From: Xanthobacteraceae bacterium
GTDB lineage: Bacteria > Pseudomonadota > Alphaproteobacteria > Rhizobiales > Xanthobacteraceae
Reading direction: 5' to 3'
NCBI GenBank assembly: GCA_028290465.1
Contig: JAQGJU010000052.1
Span: 1 to 62,735, forward strand
Length of the DNA stretch: 62,735 nt
Part shown: piece by piece, positions 44,621 through 54,229 of the stretch
How positions within the stretch are numbered: position 1 is the stretch's first letter
Layout: every line of letters begins with the position of its first letter
Program-made: the position numbers and the translations under genes
Notes under the pieces: generated by a model
Databases searched by the model: none
Seen by the model: the letters and a program-made list of their open reading frames with translations, nothing else
Told to the model about the DNA's origin: nothing

Positions 44621-45826
44621 ATGGCGGTCGAAGGGGTGCACGCGCGGATGCCCTACGCGTCCGATCCTTCCGCCAGCCGCGGCCGGCTGCATGCCGAGCC
44701 GCCGAGCCGGACCCGCAACAATTTCCGCCGCGACTGCGACCGCATCATCCATGCGACCGCGTTTCGCCGTCTGAAGCATAAGACCCAGGTGTTCGTGTTC
44801 CATGAAGGCGACCACTACCGCACCCGCCTGACCCACACGCTGGAGGTCGCCCAGATCGGCCGCGCGCTGGCCCGCGCGCTCGGCCTCGACGAGGATCTGG
44901 CCGAGGCGCTGGCGCTGGCCCACGACCTCGGCCATCCGCCGTTCGGCCATGCCGGGGAGCGGGCGCTCGATTCGTGCCTCGATGCGTTCGGCGGCTTCGA
45001 CCACAATGCGCAGACGCTGCGGGTCGTCACCGAGTTGGAGCGGCGCTACGCCGATTTCGACGGCCTGAATCTAGCCTGGGAAACCCGCGAGGGGCTGGTC
45101 AAGCACAACGGCCCGCTGACCGACAGAACTGGCGCCCCGGCGGAGCGTTATCGCGAGCGCGGCGTGCCGGCGGCGATCCTGGCGCATAGCGCACTGCACG
45201 ACCTCGAGCTGTGGAGCTACGCTGGACCGGAAGCCCAGGCCGCGGCGATCTCCGACGATATCGCCTATGACGCCCACGACATCGACGACGGCCTGCGGGC
45301 CGAACTGTTCGCCGTCGAGGAGTTGGCGGCGCTGCCGCTGGTCGGCACGTTGATGGCGGAAATTCGCGCCCGCTATCCGGCCCTGGAGCCGGCCCGGTTC
45401 GTGCCCGAGCTGATCCGCCGCCTGATCGGCCACATGATCGAAGACGTGCTGACGGCCTCGCGCGGGCGCCTGGAGGCCCTTCGGCCGCGCACGGCAGATG
45501 ACATACGCCGCGCCGACGCGATGGTCATCGGGTTTTCGGTCGAGATGGCCGCGACCGACCGGGCGATCAAATCCTTCCTGTTCGACAGGATGTACCGGCA
45601 CGACCGGGTGATGCGCATCATGCGGCAGGCCGAGGCGATCGTCGCCGACCTGTTTGCGAACTACATGGCCGAGCCGCAGGCTCTGCCGCCCGAATGGCGG
45701 CTGACGCTGCCGGCCGACGATAAAGGCGCGGCGCATCATGTGGCTGATTTTATCGCCGGCATGACCGACCGTTACGCGCTGATCGAACATGCGCGGCTGT
45801 TCGCGACGACGAGCGACTTACTTTAG
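44621..45826 (+). CDS. dgt: Deoxyguanosinetriphosphate triphosphohydrolase-like protein
   Basis: 401 residues, HD superfamily. Metal motifs: [11 protein letters not shown], then [14 protein letters not shown]; the N-terminal [29 protein letters not shown] is typical of the bacterial dGTPase family. It splits dNTPs into nucleosides and triphosphate, and so helps balance nucleotide pools. Its stop overlaps that of the convergent GGDEF-EAL gene by four bases. In related genomes argS follows directly; here three genes lie between them. Confidence 0.92.
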   Translation: MAVEGVHARMPYASDPSASRGRLHAEPPSRTRNNFRRDCDRIIHATAFRRLKHKTQVFVFHEGDHYRTRLTHTLEVAQIGRALARALGLDEDLAEALALAHDLGHPPFGHAGERALDSCLDAFGGFDHNAQTLRVVTELERRYADFDGLNLAWETREGLVKHNGPLTDRTGAPAERYRERGVPAAILAHSALHDLELWSYAGPEAQAAAISDDIAYDAHDIDDGLRAELFAVEELAALPLVGTLMAEIRARYPALEPARFVPELIRRLIGHMIEDVLTASRGRLEALRPRTADDIRRADAMVIGFSVEMAATDRAIKSFLFDRMYRHDRVMRIMRQAEAIVADLFANYMAEPQALPPEWRLTLPADDKGAAHHVADFIAGMTDRYALIEHARLFATTSDLL

Positions 45827-47736
45827 CCGTTGGCGGCTTTCTTTCCGCTATCGTCCCGCATCAATTTGATGACTTCCTCGGGCCGGCGCGGCCGGCTGAA
45901 CAGGAAACCCTGCATTTCTGTGCAGTCCAGCGCGCGCAGCGCGTCGAGCTGTTCCTGCGTCTCGACGCCCTCGGCCGTGGTCTTCATGTTCAGATTCTTG
46001 GCCAGCCCGGTAACCGCGCGCACGATGGCGAGCGAATCCTCGGCCTGCGGCAAGCCGCTGATGAAGCAGCGGTCGATCTTGATCTTGTCGAACGGGAACG
46101 AATGCAGGTAGCTCAGCGACGAATAGCCGGTGCCGAAATCGTCCATCGAGATGCTGACGCCGAGTTCGCGCAACTGATGCAGCGCCATCAGCGTATTGTC
46201 GGCATTCTGCATCAGCACCGTTTCGGTGATTTCGATTTCCAGCCGCTGCGCCGGCAGACCGGCAGTGGCGAGGGCGCTGATCAGCACAGGGACCAGATTC
46301 TGGTTCATCACCTGCAGCGCCGAAAGGTTGACGGCGACCTTCACGTCGTTCGGCCAGCGCGCCGCATCGGCGCACGCCTTGCGGATCACCCATTCGCCGA
46401 TCGGAATGATCAAGCCGATTTCTTCCGCGATCGGGATGAACTCGACCGGCGGGATCATGCCGCGTTCCGGATGGTGCCAGCGGATCAGTGCCTCGCAGCA
46501 GGTGATGCGCCCGTCCGCGAGGCCAACGATCGGCTGGTACAGCAGATCGAATTGTTCGCCCGCCAGGGCGTCCCGCAGGTCGACCTCGAGGGCGCGCCGC
46601 GCCTTCATGCGCGCGTCCATCTCGGGCTCGAAGAAACGATAGGTGCCGCGTCCGTCGGACTTGGCGCGATACAGCGCCATGTCGGCATTCTTCAACAGAT
46701 CTTCCGGCTCGATACCGTCGTCAGGCGCCATCGCGACGCCGATGCTGCTGTCGCATGCCACCACATGGCCGGAGAGTTCGTAGGGCGCGCGCACCGCTTC
46801 GCCCACGGTCCGGGCGAGTTCGGCGGTGTCGTTGATCTGGGCTACGCCGGTCTGGATGATGGCGAACTCGTCGCCGCCGATGCGGGCGACCGTATCGGAC
46901 GGGCGCACGCAGTCGCGCAGACGATCGGCGACGGCCTGCAGCAACTCGTCACCGAGCTGATGGCCGAGCGAGTCGTTGACGCCCTTGAAATGATCGAGGT
47001 CGAGATACAGCACCGCGAGTCGTTCGCCGCGCGCGATGCCGGAAAGCGCCTGCGCCATGCGGTCGCGCAGCAAAACCCGGTTCGGCAGATCGGTCAGCGG
47101 GTCGTGATGCGCCATATGGGCGATCTGCTTCTCGGCGCGCCGCCGCTCGGTGATGTCTTCGTGCGTGACCACCCAGCCGCCGCCCGCCATCGGCCGGCTG
47201 CACACCGCGATGGTGCGGCCGTCGGGCAGGTCGACGAGACGGAAGAACGTATCGCCGCGCTCGATAGTGGCCAGCAGCGTTTCGACATATTTTTCGGTAT
47301 TGCTGAAGAACGTGCCGTTCTGGGCGCGCATTTCCAGCAGGTCCTGCACCGTGCGGCCTGGCCGAACCTGTTCGGACGTCAGGGCGTACATTTCCAGGTA
47401 ACGCCGGTTGGAGATCACCACGCGCCCGGCGTGGTCGAACATCAGCAGGCCTTGCGACATGTTGTTGAGCGCGGCATCGAACCGCAGATTCTGGTCGCGC
47501 AATTCCCCTTCGCGCTCGCGCAGCGCGGTGGTGCGATCTTCGACCAGCGTTTCGAGACGGCGGTTGAGCTGATCGAGTTCCTCGATCATCAGCGCCATCG
47601 AGCGATCGGAACGCTGGCGGTCGCTCTCCTGCTGCTCATACGTAACGCTGACCAGACGGACCAATTCAGACACATCGACGACGCCAGCGGATTGCGCAGC
47701 CTCAATCTGACGGGCGAGCAGCTTGTGCATGGGCAT
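45823..47736 (-). CDS. PAS-GGDEF-EAL cyclic-di-GMP protein
   Basis: 637 residues. An N-terminal coiled coil (about 35-80) precedes a PAS domain ([30 protein letters not shown]), a GGDEF domain (IGGDEFAII) with its inhibitory RxxD site kept (RPSD), and an EAL domain ([37 protein letters not shown]). No membrane segment is seen, so it is cytoplasmic. All motif residues are intact, which allows both synthesis and breakdown of c-di-GMP. The window has a second, membrane-bound GGDEF-EAL protein at 30.6 kb. Confidence 0.93.
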   Translation of the reverse strand: MPMHKLLARQIEAAQSAGVVDVSELVRLVSVTYEQQESDRQRSDRSMALMIEELDQLNRRLETLVEDRTTALREREGELRDQNLRFDAALNNMSQGLLMFDHAGRVVISNRRYLEMYALTSEQVRPGRTVQDLLEMRAQNGTFFSNTEKYVETLLATIERGDTFFRLVDLPDGRTIAVCSRPMAGGGWVVTHEDITERRRAEKQIAHMAHHDPLTDLPNRVLLRDRMAQALSGIARGERLAVLYLDLDHFKGVNDSLGHQLGDELLQAVADRLRDCVRPSDTVARIGGDEFAIIQTGVAQINDTAELARTVGEAVRAPYELSGHVVACDSSIGVAMAPDDGIEPEDLLKNADMALYRAKSDGRGTYRFFEPEMDARMKARRALEVDLRDALAGEQFDLLYQPIVGLADGRITCCEALIRWHHPERGMIPPVEFIPIAEEIGLIIPIGEWVIRKACADAARWPNDVKVAVNLSALQVMNQNLVPVLISALATAGLPAQRLEIEITETVLMQNADNTLMALHQLRELGVSISMDDFGTGYSSLSYLHSFPFDKIKIDRCFISGLPQAEDSLAIVRAVTGLAKNLNMKTTAEGVETQEQLDALRALDCTEMQGFLFSRPRRPEEVIKLMRDDSGKKAANG

Positions 47737-48025
47737 CAGCGTGTCTCACGCCCCGCCATCGAACCAAAGGCGTTTGCGGTGGGCGGGTATGGACGCGAGG
47801 AGATGACGGCCATCGGGGTGCCTCGCGTTATGGCGCAGGTCAATTGTCGTCAGCATATCCGGGGGGCCATGAATTTTCGGTTATCTTTCAACGGCTCCAT
47901 CGTACCAACGCGGCCCGAAACCTGCCGCGGCATCCGTAGTTTCCGTCGCAACCGGGCTTCTATGCTTAACCGCTCGTTAACGAACGGCGCCTCATCATGG
48001 TGTGGGGGCGAATAGGAGAACTTAG

Positions 48026-48466
48026 ATGCTGCACGCTGCGCTCATCGAAGAGGAAGGTTGCCCGATCAGCGACGATCTGCTCGGTCAGGTATACCGCGCC
48101 GGTCCGCAGGGGCTCGACGGGCTGGTGGCGGATATCTCCTCGCTGCAACGCAGCCAGTTGGCATTGTTCTGCTACGGCCGCGCCCATCTGCGGGAACTCG
48201 GTCTGGCGGTCGCGGCGTGCTGCGACCAGCAGAGCCTGGTGCAGGTCGCCGGCCGCCTTGGGCACGTGCTCTATGCGCAATCGCGCCAGCGCCCCGAGCC
48301 GGTCAAGTTCACTGGCGGCCGCGCCAAGATCAGCCTCGCGATGCCGACCGTTGCTAGCCCGCCATTGGCCATGTTCGACGACGACGACATCGACGTAACC
48401 GAGGTCGCCGAACTGTCCGACGCCAATGAGATGCCGGCCAAAACCAAGGAATTGGTCGAAAGCTGA
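48026..48466 (+). CDS. Hypothetical protein
   Basis: 146 residues from an ATG with AGGAG 8 bases upstream. The first 100 residues are helical (LLGQVYRAGPQGLDGLVADIS, RAHLRELGLAVAACC), the last 45 acidic and likely disordered (a DDDDIDVTEVAEL stretch). No signal peptide or known motif. The good ribosome site and coding-type composition support it. The 289-base gap before it (47737-48025) carries the promoters of this gene and the divergent GGDEF-EAL gene, but no site I can name. Confidence 0.6.
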   Translation: MLHAALIEEEGCPISDDLLGQVYRAGPQGLDGLVADISSLQRSQLALFCYGRAHLRELGLAVAACCDQQSLVQVAGRLGHVLYAQSRQRPEPVKFTGGRAKISLAMPTVASPPLAMFDDDDIDVTEVAELSDANEMPAKTKELVES

Positions 48467-48501
48467 ATCCAATCTCGAACGAGGCGCCGCCGGACCTGCA
48501 C

Positions 48502-49575
48502 CTAAGAACCTACACTCCAAGTCCGGCCCAGAACCCGCAGCCAGTTTCGCCAGCATAGTTTCTCGATCAGCGCCTCGCCGTAGCCACGCTGGCGCATGAT
48601 CTCGACCAGCTTCGGCAGCCCGGCGGCGTTGCCGAGTTCGGCTGGAATGCTCGCGCCGTCGAAATCCGACCCGAACCCGACACCGTCCTCGCCGACCATC
48701 TTGAGCATGTGCTCGATGTGATCGATCACCAATTCGAGCGGCGTGTCGGCCTGCCTGCGGCCGTCCTCGCGCAGAAAGCTGGTCGCAAAGTTGACCCCCA
48801 CCATGCCGCCGGTCTCCCGGATCGCGGCCAGTTGCCGGTCGGTCAGATTGCGCGAATGCGGGCTGAGCGCATGCGCGTTGGAATGCGTCGCCACCAGCGG
48901 CGCGTCGGAAAGCTCAGCGACATCCCAGAAGCCGCGCTCGTTGAGATGCGAGAGATCGACCATGATCCGCAGCCGGTTGCAGGCGCGGATCAGTTCCTTG
49001 CCCAACTCGGTGAGACCTGGGCCGATATCGGGCGATGACGGACAACGGAACGGGACACCGTGGCCGAAGATGTTGGACCGGCTCCACACCGGCCCGAGCG
49101 AGCGCAGTCCGGCAGCATGCAGCACCTCCAGCAGCGCGAATTCCGGATCGATCGCTTCCGCGCCCTCGATATGCAGCACCGACGCCATCACGCCGTTGTC
49201 CAGACAGTACGCAATGTCCGAGGCATCGCGGCAGACCCGCACGCGGCCTTGCGACTCGCGCTCGATGCGCAGCAGCAGCGACACCATGCTGAACGTTGCG
49301 CGTTGCGCGGCTGTCAGTTCGACATCCGGCAGCGACACGGCGTCGGACGAGGTCTGCGTTCCAAAATCGGCGCTCGGCTTCCCGCTACCTTCCGGCGAGG
49401 GCACGAAGATCGCGAACAGGCCGCCCGCGAAACCACCGGCGCGGGCCATCGGCAGATCGAGCTGGCCCTTGCCTTCACCGTCGAGGAACGACCGCGGCGC
49501 GTCGACCCCGCCGCGCATGAACAGCCGCAGCAGGACGTCATTGTGGCCGTCGAAGAACGGCATCGGCGATGTCAT
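48502..49575 (-). CDS. Membrane dipeptidase-family protein (M19)
   Basis: 357 residues from the ATG at 49575, with GGAG 6 bases upstream; a GTG at 49587 would add 4 residues. Family M19 metal ligands: FFDGHNDVLLR near the start, IEGAEAIDP, then DLSHLNERGFWDVAE, VATHSNAHALSPHSRNL and GSDFDGA near the end. M19 enzymes cleave dipeptides, some with D-residues at the C-terminus. No signal peptide is seen. It is convergent with the gene before and divergent from the ArgS-like gene. Confidence 0.92.
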   Translation of the reverse strand: MTSPMPFFDGHNDVLLRLFMRGGVDAPRSFLDGEGKGQLDLPMARAGGFAGGLFAIFVPSPEGSGKPSADFGTQTSSDAVSLPDVELTAAQRATFSMVSLLLRIERESQGRVRVCRDASDIAYCLDNGVMASVLHIEGAEAIDPEFALLEVLHAAGLRSLGPVWSRSNIFGHGVPFRCPSSPDIGPGLTELGKELIRACNRLRIMVDLSHLNERGFWDVAELSDAPLVATHSNAHALSPHSRNLTDRQLAAIRETGGMVGVNFATSFLREDGRRQADTPLELVIDHIEHMLKMVGEDGVGFGSDFDGASIPAELGNAAGLPKLVEIMRQRGYGEALIEKLCWRNWLRVLGRTWSVGS

Positions 49576-49729
49576 CGGAAGCTCCACGAGAGATTCGGCG
49601 GATTCGGTACATCCGCACTATAGCGGCTACCGTTTTGACTTGAGGCCGGTACTGCGTTAGGCGCGCGGCACGTCCTGTCCGGTCCGTCGCCGTTCGCGGC
49701 CGCGCCGACGGCCCAATGAGCCCATTGTC

Positions 49730-50647
49730 ATGAACGTTTTCGCCGCCATGCTCGAGCGTGTCCAGGCTGCCGCTGACGCCCTGGCGGCCGAGGGCGTGCT
49801 GCCGGCGGGCTTCGACCGCACGCGCGTGACGGTCGAGCCGTCACGCGATCCGGTATTTGGCGACATCACGACCAATGCGGCCCTCGTACTGGCCCAGGCC
49901 GCCGGCATGGCATCCCGCCAATTGGCCACCGCCATCGCCTTGAAGCTGCGCGCCGATGCTTTTGTCGAGCGCGCGGAGGTCGCCGGTCCGGGCTTCGTCA
50001 ACATCACGCTGCGCCCTGACGTGTGGACGCAAGCGCTGCAGACCACGCTGACGGATGACGTTATTAGCAAAGAACCAAGCTTATTCAGTCACTTTAATAA
50101 CTTTTCTAATTCGATACACGATGAGATTTGCGACGCTGTCAGGTTCACGATGCTGTTCGGTGCGCATGACGCGGTACTCGATGTGGACCCCGTAAAAGCG
50201 CGTGAGCAGTCGTACGAGAACCCGGCTTTCAACGTGCAGTACGGCCACGCCCGGGCCCGTGCGATCTTCCGTCAGGCGCGCGACGCATTTCCCGACCTGC
50301 CTGCCGACCCGGTCGAGCGCGCCACACTGCTGCGGGCCGCGCCGCTGGAGCTTCTTGCCGACGCCGGCGACCGTGCGTTGCTGCGTTGGATCGCTCAGTA
50401 CCCGCATGTCGTCGAGACTGCGGCGCTCGCCCGCGAACCGCACCGCGTCGCGGTTTATCTCCACGAATTGGCGAGCGCATTTCACGCACAGTCATGCCAC
50501 GGAAAAGCCACGCCACATTTACGCTTCATTATCCAGAATGATCGAGAGTTAACCGTGGCGCACCTTGCTCTGGTCGAGGCCGTTGTCATCATTCTTGCCG
50601 CCGGGCTCGCTCTGCTCGGCGTCGGGGCGCCGGACGAGATATGCTGA
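49730..50647 (+). CDS. argS: ArgS-derived protein without catalytic domain
   Basis: 305 residues in one open frame, in the place where argS (about 590 residues) normally stands. Residues 1-108 match the arginyl-tRNA synthetase N-terminal tRNA-binding domain (VTVEPSRDPVFGDITTNAAL, VAGPGFVNITLRPDVWTQAL). Residues about 131-305 match the end of the catalytic domain and the DALR anticodon-binding domain (DAVRFTMLFGAHDAVLDVD, NVQYGHARARAIFRQARDAFP, EPHRVAVYLHELASAFH, end GVGAPDEI). The whole HIGH-to-KMSKS core, about 270 residues, is absent. The junction (50060-50119) is about 30% GC. Charging activity is excluded; a relic or a tRNA-binding protein are the alternatives. See findings. Confidence 0.85.
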   Translation: MNVFAAMLERVQAAADALAAEGVLPAGFDRTRVTVEPSRDPVFGDITTNAALVLAQAAGMASRQLATAIALKLRADAFVERAEVAGPGFVNITLRPDVWTQALQTTLTDDVISKEPSLFSHFNNFSNSIHDEICDAVRFTMLFGAHDAVLDVDPVKAREQSYENPAFNVQYGHARARAIFRQARDAFPDLPADPVERATLLRAAPLELLADAGDRALLRWIAQYPHVVETAALAREPHRVAVYLHELASAFHAQSCHGKATPHLRFIIQNDRELTVAHLALVEAVVIILAAGLALLGVGAPDEIC

Positions 50648-50734
50648 TCTCGCTCGGTGCCGTCGGGGTGCAGTCGATCGCGCCGACGGATTGCCAACGG
50701 ACCGCCAAGAGACGCCTGGACGGGTGGTTTCAAA

Positions 50735-52225
50735 ATGGCTGATGAAAATTATCGTTCCAATCGGACGGGCGAAGCGTTTGCACGCGCCGCGCAGCCGGCT
50801 CACCCGGGCTACGCGACACCCGCGCGTTCCGATCACCCCACCGCGCCCGGCGATCCGCTGGCCGAGTTGGCTCGCCTGATTGGCCAGAACGATCCGTTCG
50901 CCGATTTCGGCCGCGCTCCGGCGCCGCGTGAATCCTATGCGGCGGCCGAGGCTCCGGCGCCCCAGGCCTATCATCCGCCAGGCCCTGCCTACACTTCGAG
51001 CCCTGCTTACTCGTCGGAGCCTGCCTACGCTTCGGAGCCTGCTTACCCATCGAGTCCTGCGCTGAGCCCCGCTTACGCGACGGCGAACGAACCGCATTAC
51101 ACGGATCGCTACGACCAAACCTCGTTCGACGATCAGAACGCCGCGCAGGGGCATGCCTATCAGCCGGTCCACGCGGGGGCCGGATACGAGACACAGGGCT
51201 ACGCGACCGCTCACGATGCGGCCGGCACCTATCAGCCCGATCCGTTTTATGGCTCCGAGCGTGCGATGCCGGCGGCCAGCGATGACATGTACGAGGAAGA
51301 CGCGCCGCCGCCGCGCCGCCGGGGTGGTCTCGGGATCGTGGCCGGCATTCTGGCGCTGGCGCTGGTTGGCACCGGCGCGGCCTATGGCTATCGTATGCTG
51401 TTCTCCGGCTCGTCCGGCAGTTCGGCGCCGCCCCCGGTCATCAAGGCCGACGGCACCCCGAACAAAGTGGTCCCGGCCCAGAGCGCCGATGGCCAGACCA
51501 ACAAGATGATCACCGACCGCGTCGGCGAGCCCGGGCAGGGCGAGCGCGTGGTATCGCGCGAGGAAAAGCCGGTCGACATCAAGGACGCGTCGCGTCCCGG
51601 CCAGCCGCCGCGCGTGATTTTCCCGGGACCGGTGCCGAACCAGGGCTCGCAGTCGCCCGGCACCAGCACGCTGGCGTCGGCGCCGTCTTCGCCGTCGGCA
51701 TGGGCCGAACCGAAGAAGGTCCGCACCGAAGTGATCCGCGCCGACCGGCCGATCGCCCCCGAGACGAATGCGCAGCCCAATACGCGTTCGGCCGATCCGG
51801 CCCGCCCGGCTCCTCGCGCGGCCGCGCCGGCGCCGGCTCCATCCGACAACGGGCCGCTGTCGCTGGCGCCGCAAAGCGGTCAAGTGAACGGCCAGCAGCA
51901 ACCCGCACGGCCCACCCGCACGGCCGCCGCGCCTGCCGCTCCGAGTGCGGCTCCCGCCGCCGCCACAAGCGCGAGCGGCGCTTACGCGGTGCAGATCTCG
52001 TCGCAGCGTAGCGAGGCCGAGGCGCAGGCCTCATTCCGCGCCTTGCAGACCAAGTATCCGTCCGTGCTGGGCGGCCAGTCCCCGGTGATCCGCCGCGCTG
52101 ACCTCGGCGACAAGGGCATCTACTTCCGGGCGCTTGTCGGTCCCTATGCGACCGCCGAGCAGGCCACCACGCTGTGCGTCAATCTTAAAGCCGCCGGCGG
52201 CCAATGCGTGGTGCAGCGAAACTAA
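50735..52225 (+). CDS. SPOR-domain cell-division protein
   Basis: 496 residues from the ATG at 50735; the frame is open from 50657. Residues 1-190 are cytoplasmic and rich in Tyr/Ala/Pro with short repeats of the type SxPAYxSEPAY (around 85-115). A single membrane segment lies at about 197-218 (LGIVAGILALALVGTGAAYGY); then a Pro/Ala-rich periplasmic spacer; and a C-terminal SPOR domain (about 415-496, AYAVQISSQRSEAEAQASFRAL). SPOR domains bind denuded peptidoglycan at the septum. Its place before nagZ and scpAB is conserved in Rhizobiales. Confidence 0.9.
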   Translation: MADENYRSNRTGEAFARAAQPAHPGYATPARSDHPTAPGDPLAELARLIGQNDPFADFGRAPAPRESYAAAEAPAPQAYHPPGPAYTSSPAYSSEPAYASEPAYPSSPALSPAYATANEPHYTDRYDQTSFDDQNAAQGHAYQPVHAGAGYETQGYATAHDAAGTYQPDPFYGSERAMPAASDDMYEEDAPPPRRRGGLGIVAGILALALVGTGAAYGYRMLFSGSSGSSAPPPVIKADGTPNKVVPAQSADGQTNKMITDRVGEPGQGERVVSREEKPVDIKDASRPGQPPRVIFPGPVPNQGSQSPGTSTLASAPSSPSAWAEPKKVRTEVIRADRPIAPETNAQPNTRSADPARPAPRAAAPAPAPSDNGPLSLAPQSGQVNGQQQPARPTRTAAAPAAPSAAPAAATSASGAYAVQISSQRSEAEAQASFRALQTKYPSVLGGQSPVIRRADLGDKGIYFRALVGPYATAEQATTLCVNLKAAGGQCVVQRN

Positions 52226-52333
52226 TCGCTAAACGGTAGCCGGATCGCGTGACGGTCCGGCTTCTGGGTACAACACCCGGATCGGGGTCCCTTTGCCTTG
52301 ACCGTCGCCCGCGACGCGGGCTAAGCGGCCCTG

Positions 52334-53368
52334 ATGGCGGCGCGAGCATTCATCACCGGACTGGCGGGCACGGAACTTCTCGCCGACGAGCGTGCCTTTC
52401 TGCGCGAGGCCCGGCCTTGGGCCGGCATCCTGTTTAAACGCAACATTCAGTCGCCCGAACAAGTCATTCGCCTTGTTGGTGAATTTCGTGAAGCCGTCGG
52501 CCAGCCACGCGCGCCCGTGCTGATCGACCAGGAGGGTGGCCGGGTGCAGCGCCTCGGCCCGCCGCATTGGCCGGTCTACCCGCCCGGTGCCGCCTATGGG
52601 GCGCTGTACGACAGCGACCCGCAGGCCGGCCTGGACGCCGCCCGGCTCGGCGCCCGCCTTATTGCGTTTGACCTGATGGCGCTCGGCATCGACGTCGATT
52701 GCGCGCCGATCGCCGACCTGCCGGTCGACGGCGGCCACGACGTCATCGGCAACCGCGCCTACGGGAAAACTGTGGACAAGGTCGCGCACATTGCGGTGGC
52801 CTTCGCGCAAGGGTTGCTGGCCGGGGGCGTTCTGCCGGTGCTGAAACACCTGCCCGGGCATGGCCGCGCCCTGGCGGACAGCCATATCAGCCTGCCGACC
52901 GTCGAAACCCCGCGCCAGGAACTCGAAGCCACGGACTTTGCCACCTTCCGGCCGCTGGCCGGCTTGCCGCTCGGCATGACGGCCCATGTGGTCTACACCG
53001 CCATCGACCGGCTCGATCCGGCCACGACTTCGGTGACAATGGTGCAACAAGTGATTCGCGAGTCGATCGGGTTCCGGGGCGCCCTGATGAGTGACGACGT
53101 TTCGATGGGAGCCTTGTCGGGTTCGATCGCGGAACGCAGCCGCGCCTCGATCAAGGCCGGGTGCGATCTGGTCCTGCACTGCAATGGCGATTTGCGCGAG
53201 ATGCAGCAGGTCGCCTTTGAGGCGCCGTGGCTGGAAGGCGTGGCGCTGCAACGGACGAACGCCGCGCTCGCCGCGCGCCGGGCACCCGAGGATCTCGATG
53301 TGCCGGCGGCCCGTGCTGCTTTCGCGGCCATGCTGGGCGAAGGATCTTTGGAAGGGACTGTAGCGTGA
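52334..53368 (+). CDS. nagZ: Beta-N-acetylhexosaminidase
   Basis: 344 residues, glycoside hydrolase family 3, single-domain NagZ type. Motifs: PVLIDQEGGRVQRL, KHLPGHGRALADSH (about 171-184) with the general acid/base His, and LMSDDVSMGAL (around 253) with the nucleophile Asp. Cytoplasmic, no signal peptide. It removes GlcNAc from imported muropeptides in cell-wall recycling. Its stop overlaps the scpA start. Confidence 0.95.
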   Translation: MAARAFITGLAGTELLADERAFLREARPWAGILFKRNIQSPEQVIRLVGEFREAVGQPRAPVLIDQEGGRVQRLGPPHWPVYPPGAAYGALYDSDPQAGLDAARLGARLIAFDLMALGIDVDCAPIADLPVDGGHDVIGNRAYGKTVDKVAHIAVAFAQGLLAGGVLPVLKHLPGHGRALADSHISLPTVETPRQELEATDFATFRPLAGLPLGMTAHVVYTAIDRLDPATTSVTMVQQVIRESIGFRGALMSDDVSMGALSGSIAERSRASIKAGCDLVLHCNGDLREMQQVAFEAPWLEGVALQRTNAALAARRAPEDLDVPAARAAFAAMLGEGSLEGTVA

Positions 53369-54216
53369 TGGAGCCGCGTTTCGAAGCCGACCCAAACGCC
53401 GCCGATCGCGGGAGCGACGAGCCGTCGCTGGTGGTCGACGTCGAAGGGTTCGAAGGCCCGCTCGACCTGCTGCTCGCTTTGGCGCGCCAGCAGAAAGTCG
53501 ATCTCGCGCGCATTTCGATCCTGGCGCTGGCCGATCAGTACCTTTCGTTTATCGAGGCCGCGCGCGAACTGCGGCTGGAACTCGCCGCCGACTATCTGGT
53601 GATGGCGGCGTGGCTTGCCTACCTGAAGTCCCGCATGCTGCTGCCGCACTCCGGCCCGCCGGACGGTCCGAGCGCCGAGGACATGGCGAGCGCGCTGGCG
53701 CTGCGGCTGCGGCGGCTGGAAGTGATCCGCGAGGTCGCGACCCAACTGTTCGCGCGGCCGCAACTGGGCCGCGAGGTGTTCAATCGCGGCGCGCCCGAGC
53801 CGATCGCCGAGATCAAGCACCCGCAGTGGTCGGCAACGCTGTACGATCTGCTGTCGGCCTACAGCACGCAGCGGCAGAAGCAGGCGCTGTCGCATGTGCG
53901 GTTTGCGCCGCGCACGGTGTGGTCGCTGGCGGAAGCGCGGGAGGCGCTGGAGCGTCTGGTCGGCCGCGCCGGTGGTGACTGGAGCCGGATCGACGAGTTC
54001 CTGATTGCCTATATTGTCGAGCCCGCCCACGCCAAGACGGTATTCGCGTCCAGCTTCGCGGCTGCGCTGGAATTGGTGAAGGAAGGCACGGCGGAACTTC
54101 ATCAACAATCGGCATTTTCGCCACTCTATGTTCGTAAGCGTACGGGCGGGCCAGTTGCCATGTCCGAACCGGGGGCCGGAGCGCCGCCGGACGCCACAAA
54201 TAATGCTAACGCGTGA
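53368..54216 (+). CDS. scpA: Segregation and condensation protein A (kleisin)
   Basis: 282 residues from the ATG at 53368; a GTG one codon earlier is also possible. The N-terminal kleisin part is seen in FEGPLDLLLALARQQKVDLARISI and SRMLLP. The C-terminal winged helix is less distinct here. ScpA joins the SMC heads in condensin and recruits ScpB. It overlaps nagZ and is followed by scpB after 13 bases. Confidence 0.93.
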   Translation: MEPRFEADPNAADRGSDEPSLVVDVEGFEGPLDLLLALARQQKVDLARISILALADQYLSFIEAARELRLELAADYLVMAAWLAYLKSRMLLPHSGPPDGPSAEDMASALALRLRRLEVIREVATQLFARPQLGREVFNRGAPEPIAEIKHPQWSATLYDLLSAYSTQRQKQALSHVRFAPRTVWSLAEAREALERLVGRAGGDWSRIDEFLIAYIVEPAHAKTVFASSFAAALELVKEGTAELHQQSAFSPLYVRKRTGGPVAMSEPGAGAPPDATNNANA

Positions 54217-54229
54217 GGAGGCTAGAGCC

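Noticed and set aside
46102-48015. 637-codon plus-strand frame opposite the PAS-GGDEF-EAL gene
   Set aside because: Antisense to a protein with intact PAS, GGDEF and EAL motifs; no domain of its own.
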